Positions 22,491 to 32,723 of a stretch of DNA of 35,353 nt are shown piece after piece. Origin of the DNA: an uncultured Collinsella sp. (GTDB taxonomy: Bacteria; Actinomycetota; Coriobacteriia; Coriobacteriales; Coriobacteriaceae); NCBI GenBank assembly GCA_900541725.1, contig UQLB01000021.1, positions 1 to 35,353 of the forward strand, written 5' to 3'. Each line of letters opens with the position of its first letter. Within the stretch, counting starts at the first letter, position 1. The notes below the pieces were generated by a model, which was not told the origin of the DNA, did no database searches, and saw only the letters and a program-made list of their open reading frames with translations. Made by a program: the position numbers and the translations under genes.

Positions 22491-23093
22491 ATGAATCTTT
22501 CATCCCAGAAGAGCGCGATCGCACTCTCCGCGTCCGCGGCCGCGCTGCTCATGCCGGTTTCCGCGTTCGCTGAGGACGGCGCTGCCGGTGCGGACATCCT
22601 CATCCCTAAGATGGCGGAGTTCATCCCGGCGCTTATCGCCTTCCTGATTATCTGGATCGTGCTGGCCAAGGTTGCCCTGCCGGGCATCATGAAAACCATG
22701 GAGGAGCGCGGCAAGAAGATCGAGGAGAGCCTCGACGAGGCCGAGAAGACCAAGCAGGAGGCCATCGCCAAGCGCGCTGAGTCCGACTCGATCGTCACCG
22801 ACGCCCGTCGTCAGGCTGCCGACATCGTTCTCGAGGCCCGTAAGGACGCCGAGTCCGAGCGCGCCCGTATCATCGAGGCTGCTCACAAGGAGGCCGAGGA
22901 GATCATCGCCAAGGCCCATACGACCGTCGAGGACGAGCGCAAGTCCATCTACGCCGGTGCCGCGAGCTCCATCGCCGACCTGTCCGTTGCCGTCGCCACC
23001 AAGATCGTGGGCGAGGCACTCGAGGACGAGACCGAGCAGAAGAAGCTCATCGAGCGCTACATCCAGGAAGCAGGTAGCCTGAATGCCGACTAG
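22491..23093 (+). CDS. atpF: F1Fo ATP synthase subunit b
   Basis: This is the peripheral-stalk subunit, 200 residues. The membrane helix FIPALIAFLIIWIVLAKVAL (about 44-63) is followed by a long Ala/Glu/Arg-rich coiled coil (MEERGKKIEESLDEAEK and on) that contacts subunit delta. An additional N-terminal hydrophobic stretch ending VSAFAED (about 9-29) looks like a cleavable signal peptide, which most bacterial b subunits lack. GGAGCG precedes the ATG. Its last 11 bp overlap atpH. Confidence 0.93.
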   Translation: MNLSSQKSAIALSASAAALLMPVSAFAEDGAAGADILIPKMAEFIPALIAFLIIWIVLAKVALPGIMKTMEERGKKIEESLDEAEKTKQEAIAKRAESDSIVTDARRQAADIVLEARKDAESERARIIEAAHKEAEEIIAKAHTTVEDERKSIYAGAASSIADLSVAVATKIVGEALEDETEQKKLIERYIQEAGSLNAD

Positions 23094-23559
23094 CCGCTAT
23101 CAGGACAAGGTGCTCGAGACCTACGCGCGCTCCCTTCTGGAAGCCGCTAAGGCCGAGAACCATGTGTTCGAGGACCTCGAGATGATCGACCGCCTGGCTA
23201 GCGCCAGCCCCGAGATCATCGCCGTGCTCGACACCATGTCCAAGCGCGACCAGCTCGACCTTCTTCTCAAGGTGGCAGCTGCCTTTAAGTATGTTGCCGA
23301 GGAAGACGAGGATGTAGTGGGCGTGACCGTCACCACGGCGATCCCGCTCGACGACGAGCTGCGTCAAACCATCACTAAGAAATGCGAGCAGGACTTCGGC
23401 CGCAAGGTATTCCTTATCGAGCAGGTCGACCCGTCTATCGTGGGCGGCCTGGTGCTCGAGGCCCGCGGCGAGCGTCGTGACATTTCCGTCAAGACGCAGT
23501 TGCGCATCGCGCAGGAGACCCTCGCAAACTCTGCTAATTCGTACGGAGGTGAAGCCTAA
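23083..23559 (+). CDS. atpH: F1Fo ATP synthase subunit delta
   Basis: Delta (the OSCP homologue), 158 residues, joins the b stalk to the top of the alpha-beta ring. The N-terminal helical domain starts YARSLLEAAK. The C-terminal signature VDPSIVGGLVLEARGERRDISVKTQLR is clear. The gene overlaps atpF by 11 bp and atpA by one base (TAATG), so translation is coupled. Confidence 0.93.
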   Translation: MPTSRYQDKVLETYARSLLEAAKAENHVFEDLEMIDRLASASPEIIAVLDTMSKRDQLDLLLKVAAAFKYVAEEDEDVVGVTVTTAIPLDDELRQTITKKCEQDFGRKVFLIEQVDPSIVGGLVLEARGERRDISVKTQLRIAQETLANSANSYGGEA

Positions 23560-25157
23560 TGTCCGAAACCCTCAATGCCCAGGATATCGCCAAGAAACTG
23601 CAGGAGCAGCTCACGAGCCTCTCCGCGACGGTCGATACGCATGAGGTTTCAACGGTCGACGAGGTAGGCGACGGCATCGCGCGCGTCTCCGGCCTCAAGA
23701 GCGCCATGGCAGGCGAGCTTCTGGAGTTCAAGAGCTCCGATACCGGTGAGACCGTCTTCGGCCTTGCCCAGAACCTTGACCGTGACGAGGTCGGCGCCGT
23801 TCTGTTTGGTGCCGTCGACTCCATCAAGGAAGGCGACGAGTGCCGCACCACTGGCCGCATTATGGATATCCCTGTGAGCCGCGCCATGCTCGGCCGCGTC
23901 GTCAATCCGCTCGGCCAGCCCATCGACGGCCTGGGCGACATCGTCGCCACGCACCGTCGCCCCATCGAGTTCAAGGCCCCCGGCGTCATCGACCGTACCC
24001 CGGTGTGTGAGCCGGTTCAGACCGGTCTGCTCGCTATCGACTCCATGGTGCCTATTGGCCGCGGTCAGCGTGAGCTCATCATCGGCGACCGTAAGACCGG
24101 TAAGACCGCCATCGCCATCGACGCTATCCTCAACCAGCGCGGCAAGGGCATGGTCTGCATCTATGTCGCCATCGGCCAGAAGGCCTCCACGGTTGCCAAC
24201 ATCCGCGAGACCCTCGCTCAGCACGGTGCGCTCGACTACACCATCATCGTTTCGGCCACCGCTGCCGATTCCGCCCCTATGCAGTACATCGCGCCTATGG
24301 CCGGTGCCGCTATCGGCGAGTTCTTCATGTACAACGGCGAGGACGGCAAGCCCGCCAGCGAGACCAACCCCGGCGGCCACGTGCTCGTCATCTACGACGA
24401 CCTGTCCAAGCAGGCTGTGGCCTACCGTCAGATGTCGCTGACGCTGCATCGTCCGCCCGGACGCGAGGCCTATCCTGGCGACATCTTCTACCTGCACTCT
24501 CGTCTGCTCGAGCGTGCCGTCAAGATGTCCAAGAAGAACGGTTACGGCTCCATGACGGCTCTTCCGATCATCGAGACCCAGGACGGCGACGTCTCGGCCT
24601 ACATTCCGACCAACGTCATTTCCATTACCGATGGTCAGATCTACCTGCAGTCCGAGCTCTTCTTCCAGGGTCAGCGCCCGGCAGTCGACGTGGGCATCTC
24701 CGTGTCCCGCGTCGGTGGCGACGCACAGACCAAGGCTATGAAGCAGGTTGCCGGCAACCTCCGTCTAGACCTCGCTTCGTACCAGGAGCTCGCCGGCTTT
24801 ACGCAGTTCGGCTCCGACCTCGACGAGGCTACTCAGAAGCAGCTGACCCATGGTGCCCGCATGACCGAGCTCCTGAAGCAGCCGCGTTACAAGCCGTTTG
24901 AGGTTGGCGAGCAGATCGTTACGCTGTTCGCTGGCAACGAGGGCTTCCTGGATGACCTGGAGATCGCCGACGTGCTGCCTTTCCGTGCCGAGCTCATCGA
25001 GTACATGGACAATGGCTTTGGCTCGCTGCTCGACAAGGTTCGCGCCAAGAAGATCGATGATGACACCAAGGCTGAGCTCTTGCGCGTCATCGGCGACTTC
25101 AAGCAGCAGTTCATGGCCAAGCACCATTCGGATGTTTCTGGATCAGAGGAGAACTAA
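23559..25157 (+). CDS. atpA: F1Fo ATP synthase subunit alpha
   Basis: This is the non-catalytic nucleotide-binding subunit of F1, 532 residues. P-loop GDRKTGKT is at 176-183. The arginine-finger segment SVSRVGGDAQTKAMKQVAGNLRLDLASYQE is intact and supplies the Arg for catalysis in the neighbouring beta subunit. The ATG shares one base with the atpH stop. The C-terminal extension ending HSDVSGSEEN is slightly longer than in E. coli. Confidence 0.97.
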   Translation: MSETLNAQDIAKKLQEQLTSLSATVDTHEVSTVDEVGDGIARVSGLKSAMAGELLEFKSSDTGETVFGLAQNLDRDEVGAVLFGAVDSIKEGDECRTTGRIMDIPVSRAMLGRVVNPLGQPIDGLGDIVATHRRPIEFKAPGVIDRTPVCEPVQTGLLAIDSMVPIGRGQRELIIGDRKTGKTAIAIDAILNQRGKGMVCIYVAIGQKASTVANIRETLAQHGALDYTIIVSATAADSAPMQYIAPMAGAAIGEFFMYNGEDGKPASETNPGGHVLVIYDDLSKQAVAYRQMSLTLHRPPGREAYPGDIFYLHSRLLERAVKMSKKNGYGSMTALPIIETQDGDVSAYIPTNVISITDGQIYLQSELFFQGQRPAVDVGISVSRVGGDAQTKAMKQVAGNLRLDLASYQELAGFTQFGSDLDEATQKQLTHGARMTELLKQPRYKPFEVGEQIVTLFAGNEGFLDDLEIADVLPFRAELIEYMDNGFGSLLDKVRAKKIDDDTKAELLRVIGDFKQQFMAKHHSDVSGSEEN

Positions 25158-25162
25158 GCCCC

Positions 25163-26070
25163 ATGGCCAACCTTCGCGACATTAAGAAGCGAATCTCCTC
25201 GGTTACCACGACCAAGCAGATCACGCGCACGATGGAGATGGTCTCTACGGCCAAGATTCGTCGTGCCCTCGATCGCTCCAAGCAGGCCGAGCCCTATAAG
25301 GAGGCGCTGACCGACGTCATGTTGACGGTCGCCGGCGACGCCTCCTGTTCGGGCACCGATCCCATGCTGCAGAAGCATGAGAGCGTCAAGCATGGCCTGA
25401 TTGTCGTTATTGCCTCGGACCGCGGCCTTGCCGGCGGTTTCAATACGACGGTGGAGCGCACGGCCGAAAAGCTCGCCGCTTCTTGGGCGAACGACGGCAT
25501 CGAGTGCGAGATCATCGCGTGCGGGCGTAAGCCGGCCACGTATTTCCGTGACCGCGCAAACGTTGTCATGCACTTTGAGGGCAACTCCTCTGAGCCCGAT
25601 TTCAATCAGGCCCGCATGATCTCCTCTCATATCTGCGATGCGTATCGTGCCGGTGAGCTTGACCGTGTCGAGCTTGTCTACCACCACGCCAAGAACCGCG
25701 TGGATCAGGAGCTTCGCGTCGAGCATCTGTTGCCGCTCGACCCCGAGATGATCGCTATGGCCCACGGTCCGCGTAAGAACGAGACCGACGCCCCTAAGCG
25801 CATCTCGTCCACGTTCGAGTTCGTGCCCTCTCCCGAGCATGTTCTCGGCAAGCTTGTGCCGTCTTATATCCTGACGGTCATCTACCAGGCCCTGATCGAT
25901 TCGGCGGCTGCCGAGCAGGGTGCACGCCGCAAGGCCATGCACTCCGCGACGGAAAACGCCACCGCGATCATCTCGACCCTTACCCGCACGTATAGTCGCG
26001 TGCGCCAGGCTTCGATCACGACCGAGATTAACGAGATCGTCGGCGGAGCCTCAGCATTGGAGGAACAGTA

Positions 26071-26071
<1 letters not shown>
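25163..26071 (+). CDS. atpG: F1Fo ATP synthase subunit gamma
   Basis: This is the rotating central shaft, 302 residues. The N-terminal coil MANLRDIKKRISSVTTTKQITRTMEMVSTAK and the C-terminal RQASITTEINEIVGGASALEEQ are conserved. SDRGLAGGFNT marks the central domain. It lies 5 bp after atpA and overlaps the atpD start by one base (TAATG). Confidence 0.96.
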
Positions 26072-27525
<1,454 letters not shown>

Positions 27526-27528
27526 GTT

Positions 27529-27921
27529 ATGCGTATCCGCATCGTGTGCCCCGTGAGCTGCGCCTATGAGGGCGACGCTGCGTTTGTGTCGATTCCGTCC
27601 ACGGATGGCGAGTTTGGCGTTCTGCCTGCTCACTCCAGCGAGATCTGCACGATCGACCGCGGTTACGTTCGCGTTTCCGATAAGGCCATGGGCACTGTCG
27701 ACCACACGTTTGCCGTGGCCGGCGGCTATGCCCAGGTTGCGGACGATGTCGTGACCGTTCTCGCCGAGCGCGCTTGCGATTTGGCGACCGTCGATGCCGA
27801 CAAGCTTAAAGCTGATATTCAAGGTTTTGAAGAGAAGCTGGGTAATTTGTCGGAGGATGATGCACGCCGCGCCTACCTCTATAATGAAATCGCATGGTGT
27901 AAGCTCAAGCTTGCCCAATAG
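27529..27921 (+). CDS. atpC: F1Fo ATP synthase subunit epsilon
   Basis: The 130-residue subunit joins gamma to the c-ring and can inhibit ATP hydrolysis. The beta-sandwich domain has DGEFGVLPAHS and FAVAGGYAQVADDVVTVLAERA. The helical C-terminal end (EEKLGNLSEDDARRAYLYNEIAWCKLKLAQ) is present. It lies 3 bp after atpD and is the last gene of the operon. Confidence 0.95.
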   Translation: MRIRIVCPVSCAYEGDAAFVSIPSTDGEFGVLPAHSSEICTIDRGYVRVSDKAMGTVDHTFAVAGGYAQVADDVVTVLAERACDLATVDADKLKADIQGFEEKLGNLSEDDARRAYLYNEIAWCKLKLAQ

Positions 27922-27958
27922 TCAAACGATTTAGCGTTCGACCATTTGCGAACACATC

Positions 27959-27996
27959 ATGCCCGGGATGGCCCAGCCATCCCGGGCATGCTTTTT
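27959..27996 (+). terminator. Strong terminator of the ATP synthase operon
   Basis: A perfect 14-bp stem (ATGCCCGGGATGGC with GCCATCCCGGGCAT) and a 3-base loop are followed by GCTTTTT. Confidence 0.92.
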
Positions 27997-28009
27997 GAAA
28001 GGGTAGACC

Positions 28010-29293
28010 TTGGATATTATCCGCGTTGAGGGTGGCCACGCCATCGGAGGCTCCGTGCCCGTTTCGGGCGCCAAGAACTCCGCACTCAAACTCATGGCGG
28101 CAACGCTTCTGGCGCCGGGCAAGACGACGCTGCAGAACGTGCCCGATATTTCCGATGTCCACGTGATGGGCAAGGTGCTCAAGGGCATGGGCGCTACGAT
28201 CGATGTTCTCGACGAGCACACGCTCGAGATTGATACCTCTCAGGTCGATTCTTGGGAGGCCCCCTACGAGCTCGTTGCCAAGATGCGTGCTTCCACAGCC
28301 GTGATGGGACCCCTGCTGGGTCGCTTCCATCGCGCCAAGATCGCCATGCCGGGCGGCTGCAACCTGGGTGCTCGCAAGATCGATATGCACATTCTTGGTC
28401 TCGAGGCCCTGGGCGTTGAGTTCGATACCGCCCACGGTTACATCAACGCTAATGCGCCCCAAGGTCTGCGCGGTACCACCGTCACGCTCGAGTTCGCCAG
28501 TGTCGGTGCGACCGAGAACCTCATTATGGCATCCGTGCGCGCGAAGGGTACCACGGTTATCGACAATGCCGCCCGCGAGCCCGAGATCGTCGATCTCGCC
28601 AACATGCTCAACGAGATGGGCGCCAAGATTGTCGGCGCGGGTACGCCCGTCGTGACCATCGAGGGCGTGGAAGAGCTGCATCCTGTTACCCATCGCGTAG
28701 TGGGCGACCGCATCGAGGCCGGTACCTTTATCGTTGCTGGTGCGTTGATGGCCGACGATCGCGGTGTCGATGTCACGGGCTTTTGCCCCATTCACTTGGG
28801 CATGGTGCTCAAGAAGATGGAGCTCATGGGTATCGACTGCGAGCGCGTCGAGGATGGCGTCCATGTAAACCGTGCCGAGCGTATCAAGCCGGTCGACATC
28901 CAGACGCTTCCGTTCCCCGGCTTCCCGACGGACATGCAGGCGCAGATTATGGTGCTCTCCGCCCTTGCCGACGGCAGTTCCGTTATTACCGAGAACATCT
29001 TCGAGAATCGCTTTATGTTTGCCTCTGAGCTGGTGCGCATGGGTGCCGACATTCGTATCGAGAGCCATCATGCCATGATTCATGGCGTTAAGGGCTTCTC
29101 GGGTGCACAGGTTACCTCGCCCGATCTGCGTGGCGGAGCGGCCCTCGTCGTAGCGGGCTTGATCGCCGACGGGACGACCGAGGTTTCGGCCATCCATCAC
29201 ATCAAGCGCGGCTACGAGCAGTTTGTCGAAAAGCTGCAGGCGCTCGGCGCGCATGTCGAGCATGCTACCGTCCCCGATCCCGTCATCTACTAA
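28010..29293 (+). CDS. murA: UDP-N-acetylglucosamine 1-carboxyvinyltransferase
   Basis: The enzyme transfers enolpyruvate to UDP-GlcNAc, the first committed step of peptidoglycan synthesis. The 427 residues start at TTG 28010 after GAAAGGG, giving MDIIRVEGGH, the usual N-terminus. Conserved Lys22-Asn23 (SGAKNSALK) and the catalytic-loop Cys117 in MPGGCNLGARKIDMH are present. That Cys is the fosfomycin target, so sensitivity is expected from the residue alone. It follows the atp terminator, and the LCP gene comes 12 bp later. Confidence 0.95.
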   Translation: MDIIRVEGGHAIGGSVPVSGAKNSALKLMAATLLAPGKTTLQNVPDISDVHVMGKVLKGMGATIDVLDEHTLEIDTSQVDSWEAPYELVAKMRASTAVMGPLLGRFHRAKIAMPGGCNLGARKIDMHILGLEALGVEFDTAHGYINANAPQGLRGTTVTLEFASVGATENLIMASVRAKGTTVIDNAAREPEIVDLANMLNEMGAKIVGAGTPVVTIEGVEELHPVTHRVVGDRIEAGTFIVAGALMADDRGVDVTGFCPIHLGMVLKKMELMGIDCERVEDGVHVNRAERIKPVDIQTLPFPGFPTDMQAQIMVLSALADGSSVITENIFENRFMFASELVRMGADIRIESHHAMIHGVKGFSGAQVTSPDLRGGAALVVAGLIADGTTEVSAIHHIKRGYEQFVEKLQALGAHVEHATVPDPVIY

Positions 29294-29305
29294 TACAGGT
29301 TGCCT

Positions 29306-30535
29306 ATGTTTAATAAAAAGCCCCTCGCGGATACCACCGCCCGAAGACCCTCAACTGGTGCGCAGGCCAAGATCTACAGTCGCGATAACGTGGCTCGCTA
29401 TTCCGAGCGCGCTCGTCAACGTCGTCGTAGCCACACGATTCGTCACGTCGCGCTCATTGTCGTGCTTGGCGTGCTGCTGAGTGCCACTACCGCTGCCGGC
29501 CTGTGGTTTGCCACCATTATGGGCAAGCTCGGCGATTCTAATGTCATTACCGACAATCTGCGTCGGGTTCTGGTTGACACCGATGAGGCAAAGGATCCGT
29601 TCTACGTGCTGCTTCTTGGCACCGACGGCCGTCCGGGCGAGGATACGTATCGTGCCGACTCGATTATCCTGGCACGCATCGACCCCACGCAAAAGCAGGC
29701 GACGCTCATTTCCGTTCCGCGCGACACCAAGGTCGAGTACAAGGGCGAGACCATGAAGATCAACGCCTGCCATACCGTTGGCGGCGCCGAGGCCATGGTC
29801 GAGGCGGTCAACGAGCTGTGCGGTGTTCAGATTTCCCACTATGCCGAGGTCAGCTTCGACGGTATGCAGGCGCTGATTGATTCGGTTGGCGGTATCGACA
29901 TTAACGTAACCGATGATGTTGACGACCCCGAGCACCTGGATATTAAGATTACCGCTGGTCAGCAGCATATGGACGGCGCCACCGCCCTTACCTATGCCCG
30001 CTGCCGCTACACCTATGCCGACGGCGACTACACGCGCATGCGCCACCAGCGTCAGGTGCTTGGCGCCCTTGCCAACCAGATTCTCAATAACTTCGATGCC
30101 ACGAAGATCTTTGGCCTGGTTAATTCGCTGTCCGATATGCTCGTGACCGATATGAGCGTTCAGGATATCGTGGCTACGGTCAATGCCATGCGCGGTATGG
30201 ATGTCGACGGCATCTACTCGGCCAACCTGCCCTCGTATGCCGACGACAGCACCATGATCGACGGTGTGAGCTACGTCTTTGTCTACGAGGACGAGCTCAA
30301 GGAAATGATGGAGCGCGTCGATGCCGGCAAGGATCCCAAGGGTCCCAACACCATGGGTCTTTCCGACGGTTCCAGCTCTACGATCGGCGACCTGAACAAC
30401 AACACGTCTGACGACTACGCAAACGGTACCGCAACCTCATCGGTCAGCTCTGACGATTCCGATGACTCAAGCGATTCGAGCGATTCGGACTACTACGAAG
30501 AGCCCACCGGCGACGGCAACGGCTACTCCTACTAG
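29306..30535 (+). CDS. LytR-CpsA-Psr family wall-polymer ligase
   Basis: LCP proteins attach wall teichoic acids or other undecaprenyl-linked glycopolymers to peptidoglycan outside the membrane. The 409 residues begin with a basic cytosolic stretch and a membrane helix (HVALIVVLGVLLSATTAAGLWFA). The LCP domain follows: FYVLLLGTDGR, YRADSIILARIDP, LISVPRDTKV and YARCRYTYADGDYTRMRHQRQVL, with the Asp and Arg residues that bind the pyrophosphate lipid. The end is a low-complexity Ser/Asp tail (SDDSDDSSDSSDSDYYEEP). The gene is likely cotranscribed with murA. ATG 29306 is preferred over TTG 29300. Confidence 0.9.
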   Translation: MFNKKPLADTTARRPSTGAQAKIYSRDNVARYSERARQRRRSHTIRHVALIVVLGVLLSATTAAGLWFATIMGKLGDSNVITDNLRRVLVDTDEAKDPFYVLLLGTDGRPGEDTYRADSIILARIDPTQKQATLISVPRDTKVEYKGETMKINACHTVGGAEAMVEAVNELCGVQISHYAEVSFDGMQALIDSVGGIDINVTDDVDDPEHLDIKITAGQQHMDGATALTYARCRYTYADGDYTRMRHQRQVLGALANQILNNFDATKIFGLVNSLSDMLVTDMSVQDIVATVNAMRGMDVDGIYSANLPSYADDSTMIDGVSYVFVYEDELKEMMERVDAGKDPKGPNTMGLSDGSSSTIGDLNNNTSDDYANGTATSSVSSDDSDDSSDSSDSDYYEEPTGDGNGYSY

Positions 30536-30537
30536 TT

Positions 30538-30815
30538 CCGCCGTTCTGCCGAACGGCGGACCGGCCGACGCTGCGCACCGCCCAAGGCGACAATTTGTCA
30601 TTCAAAAGGCAGGGCATGACCAGAAGGTCAATGCCCTGCCTTTTTCATGCCAACTTGTCCGCCTTGGGCGGCGCTCGCTGACGTTGGCTCAACCTGCGAT
30701 GCTGTGTAGTGGTAGTCGTTGGGGACGTTCTTAAATGACTAGTCAAAGGGGGCACTCTTGTGACATTTGGCACTTGGGGACGCTCCTTTTGTGCCGGCAG
30801 TTTGGGACACTCCTT
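30538..30815 (+). repeat. Composite intergenic element, copy B
   Basis: It has the same order as 14275-14537. A hairpin next to the gene end comes first (CCGCCGTTC-TGCC-GAACGGCGG, 30538-30559), then CCGACGCTGCGC (30565-30576), a GACCAGAAGGTC terminator, GCTCGCTGACGTTG, TAGTCGTTGGGGACGTTC and the 47-bp unit 30769-30815. The REP-like part contains an extra internal stretch (ATGACTAGTCAAAGGGGG) that copy A lacks. It fills most of the 387-bp gap between the LCP gene and pepT; no gene is seen there. Confidence 0.7.
30604..30645 (+). terminator. Strong terminator of the murA-LCP unit
   Basis: AAAGGCAGGGCAT-GACC pairs with GGTC-A-ATGCCCTGCCTTT around an AGAA loop, followed by T residues. It is part of the composite element. 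Confidence 0.85.
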
Positions 30816-30857
30816 GCGTTAAGAGGCTGGCGTGCGTCAACCTGTTCTCATTGCAGC

Positions 30858-30896
30858 AAAAAAATCGCCCCGTTCTTGGTTGAGGACGGGGCGATT
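30858..30896 (-). terminator. Terminator of pepT (minus strand)
   Basis: On the minus strand, AATCGCCCCGT pairs with ACGGGGCGATT (11 bp), and seven T in all run from the stem end. It lies 27 bp after the pepT stop. Confidence 0.88.
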
Positions 30897-30922
30897 CGTC
30901 TTTTGGACTTATGCAGCCAGGC

Positions 30923-32170
30923 TTATGCAAAGCGGGCGACGAGCTCCTGGAGCACGTCGGTCATCTTGACGAGCGAACTGACCGGGACGAACTCGTTGAC
31001 GCCGTGGTAGCAATAGCCGCCGGTGGAAAGGTTGGGGCAGGGCAGACCGCGGAACGACAGCTGGGCGCCGTCGGTGCCGCCGCGAATCGGCAGCACTTGG
31101 GGCTCAACGCCGCAGGCAAGGTAGGCTTCCTTGGCAACATCAATAAGCTCGGGATAGTCACGAACGATCTCGGCCATATTTCGATACTGCTGCTTAATCT
31201 CGACCGTCACGCGCTCCTCACCCAGACGCTGGTTGAGCATCGAGGCGGCGGCATCAATAAGGTCGAGTTTCTGCTGGAACTTGGCGGCGTCATGGTCGCG
31301 GACGATATAGCGCGCTGTGGCGTGATCGACGGTCGCAGATACACCCTCAAGGTGATAAAAGCCCTCGTAGCCTTCCGTATACTCCGGGCGCTGCGCGTAG
31401 GGGAGCAACGCGTTGAAGTCGCAGAACAGATTGCCTGCGTTGACCATACGGCCCTTGGCGTCGCCCGGGTGGATGGACTGGCCCTCAAAGCGGACGGTCG
31501 CCTCGGCGGCGTTAAAGCACTCCCACTCCAGCTCGCCGATGGGGCCGCCGTCGACCGTGTAGGCGTACTTGCAGCCAAAGGCATCGATATCCAACAGCTC
31601 GGCTCCGTGGCCGATCTCCTCGTCAGGGCAGAAGCAAATGCCGAGTGTGGGATGGGGCAGAGAAGGGTCCTGAGCGATACGCGCGACAAGCGACATGATC
31701 TCGGCGACGCCTGCCTTGTCGTCCGCGCCCAGCAGCGTGGTGCCATCGCTGCAGACCAGGTCCTCACCCGCGAGGTCATTCAGGGCGGGAAGCTTGGCGG
31801 TACTCATGGCAACGGGCTTACCGTCAACCGTGCCGCAGACCAGGTCGCCGCCTTCGTAGTGTACGATATGCGGCTTCACGCCGGCGCCCGGTGCAACTTC
31901 GGTGGTGTCGAGATGGGCGATCAGGCCCAGGGCGGGCTTGTCCTCAGCGCCCGCACTTGCGGGGATATGCGCGCAGACATAGGCGTGCTCGGTCACGTAG
32001 GCATCTTCCGCACCAAGCTCGCGCAGCTCTTCAGCCAGCACGTTGGCAAGGTCAAACTGAACGGCGCTCGAGGGTACCTGGTCGCAGTTTGCATCCTCGG
32101 ACTGCGTGTTGATCTGGACGTAGCGCAAAAAGCGCTCGAGGACATCGGGGCTCGTGGTGGTGTTTTCCAT
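30923..32170 (-). CDS. pepT: Peptidase T (tripeptide aminopeptidase)
   Basis: This cytoplasmic M20 zinc peptidase releases the N-terminal residue of tripeptides. The 415 residues are close to the family length. Motifs are GLIAHLDTTEVAPG (His86, Asp88), GTTLLGADDKAGVAEIMSL, CFCPDEEIGHGAELLD (catalytic and metal Glu) and the C-terminal PIRGGTDGAQLSFRGLPCPNLSTGGYCYHGVNEF. The start MENTTTSPDVLERF at 32170 is chosen because it matches the usual N-terminus and follows GGAGCGG. The frame is open back to 32266 but would cross the operator. The gene is divergent from a metal-type regulator. Confidence 0.93.
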   Translation of the reverse strand: MENTTTSPDVLERFLRYVQINTQSEDANCDQVPSSAVQFDLANVLAEELRELGAEDAYVTEHAYVCAHIPASAGAEDKPALGLIAHLDTTEVAPGAGVKPHIVHYEGGDLVCGTVDGKPVAMSTAKLPALNDLAGEDLVCSDGTTLLGADDKAGVAEIMSLVARIAQDPSLPHPTLGICFCPDEEIGHGAELLDIDAFGCKYAYTVDGGPIGELEWECFNAAEATVRFEGQSIHPGDAKGRMVNAGNLFCDFNALLPYAQRPEYTEGYEGFYHLEGVSATVDHATARYIVRDHDAAKFQQKLDLIDAAASMLNQRLGEERVTVEIKQQYRNMAEIVRDYPELIDVAKEAYLACGVEPQVLPIRGGTDGAQLSFRGLPCPNLSTGGYCYHGVNEFVPVSSLVKMTDVLQELVARFA

Positions 32171-32218
32171 AAAGACCGCTCCAATCTTGGTCGTCGTGTG
32201 CAACAAGAACTCTAGCAC

Positions 32219-32236
32219 GGTATGCCACGGCATACC
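32219..32236. promoter_or_regulatory. Palindrome in the pepT/regulator divergent promoter region
   Basis: GGTATGCCACGGCATACC is a perfect inverted repeat (8-bp arms, 2-base centre). It sits between two outward -10-like boxes, TAGAAT (32254-32259, plus strand) and TAGAGT (32209-32214, minus strand), and overlaps both -35 positions. It is a good candidate operator for the regulator encoded at 32291, which might then control both directions. Confidence 0.55.
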
Positions 32237-32290
32237 ACGACGCTTGGATGGGGTAGAATCAGCCATTGAATGCAGAAGGGACGGAAGATC

Positions 32291-32713
32291 ATGGATACGA
32301 CAAATAGCTCGCGCGAACTACATCTGACGGTGGCGAACGAAGACTACTTGGAGTGCATGGTTCGCATTGAAAGCGAAGAGGGGGAAACCAACGGCGTGCG
32401 ATCGGTCGACATCGCGCAGCGCCTTGGCGTCTCCAAGGCATCGGTCAATAAAGCGGTTTCGGCGCTCAAGGCATCCGAGCTTGTCGAGCAATCGCACTAC
32501 GGCAAGGTGATCCTGACCGATCGCGGCCGCGAGGTTGGCACGGCTATCTGGTACCGTCATCGCCTCATCCGCACGTTTTTGGTTCAGGAGCTCGGTGTCG
32601 AATTTGAGCGAGCCGATTCCGAGGCCTGCATGATGGAGCATGCGCTATCCGAGGACACGATGAGCCGCTGGCTCGCCTATCTCGAAAAGCAGGGAATCAG
32701 CGTCGAGGAATAG
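32291..32713 (+). CDS. DtxR/MntR-family metal-dependent transcriptional regulator
   Basis: The 140-residue protein has an N-terminal winged helix (DYLECMVRIESEEGETNGVRSVDIAQRLGVSKASVNKAVSALKASELVEQ, residues 17-65). It is followed by the family's dimer and metal domain (LTDRGREVGTAIWYRHRLIRTFLVQELGVEF...ACMMEHALSEDTMSRWLAYL), with His and Glu candidates for Mn/Fe ligands. There is no SH3-like third domain, as in MntR. Such proteins repress metal uptake genes when metal is plentiful. No metal transporter gene is in the window; the nearest genes are pepT and a methyltransferase. The ATG at 32291 follows GGAAG at short distance. Confidence 0.85.
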   Translation: MDTTNSSRELHLTVANEDYLECMVRIESEEGETNGVRSVDIAQRLGVSKASVNKAVSALKASELVEQSHYGKVILTDRGREVGTAIWYRHRLIRTFLVQELGVEFERADSEACMMEHALSEDTMSRWLAYLEKQGISVEE

Positions 32714-32723
32714 CGGGATATAT

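Noticed and set aside
30911..32215. 434-codon plus-strand frame opposite pepT
   Set aside because: It is antisense shadow; the minus-strand frame carries all peptidase T motifs and has a terminator.
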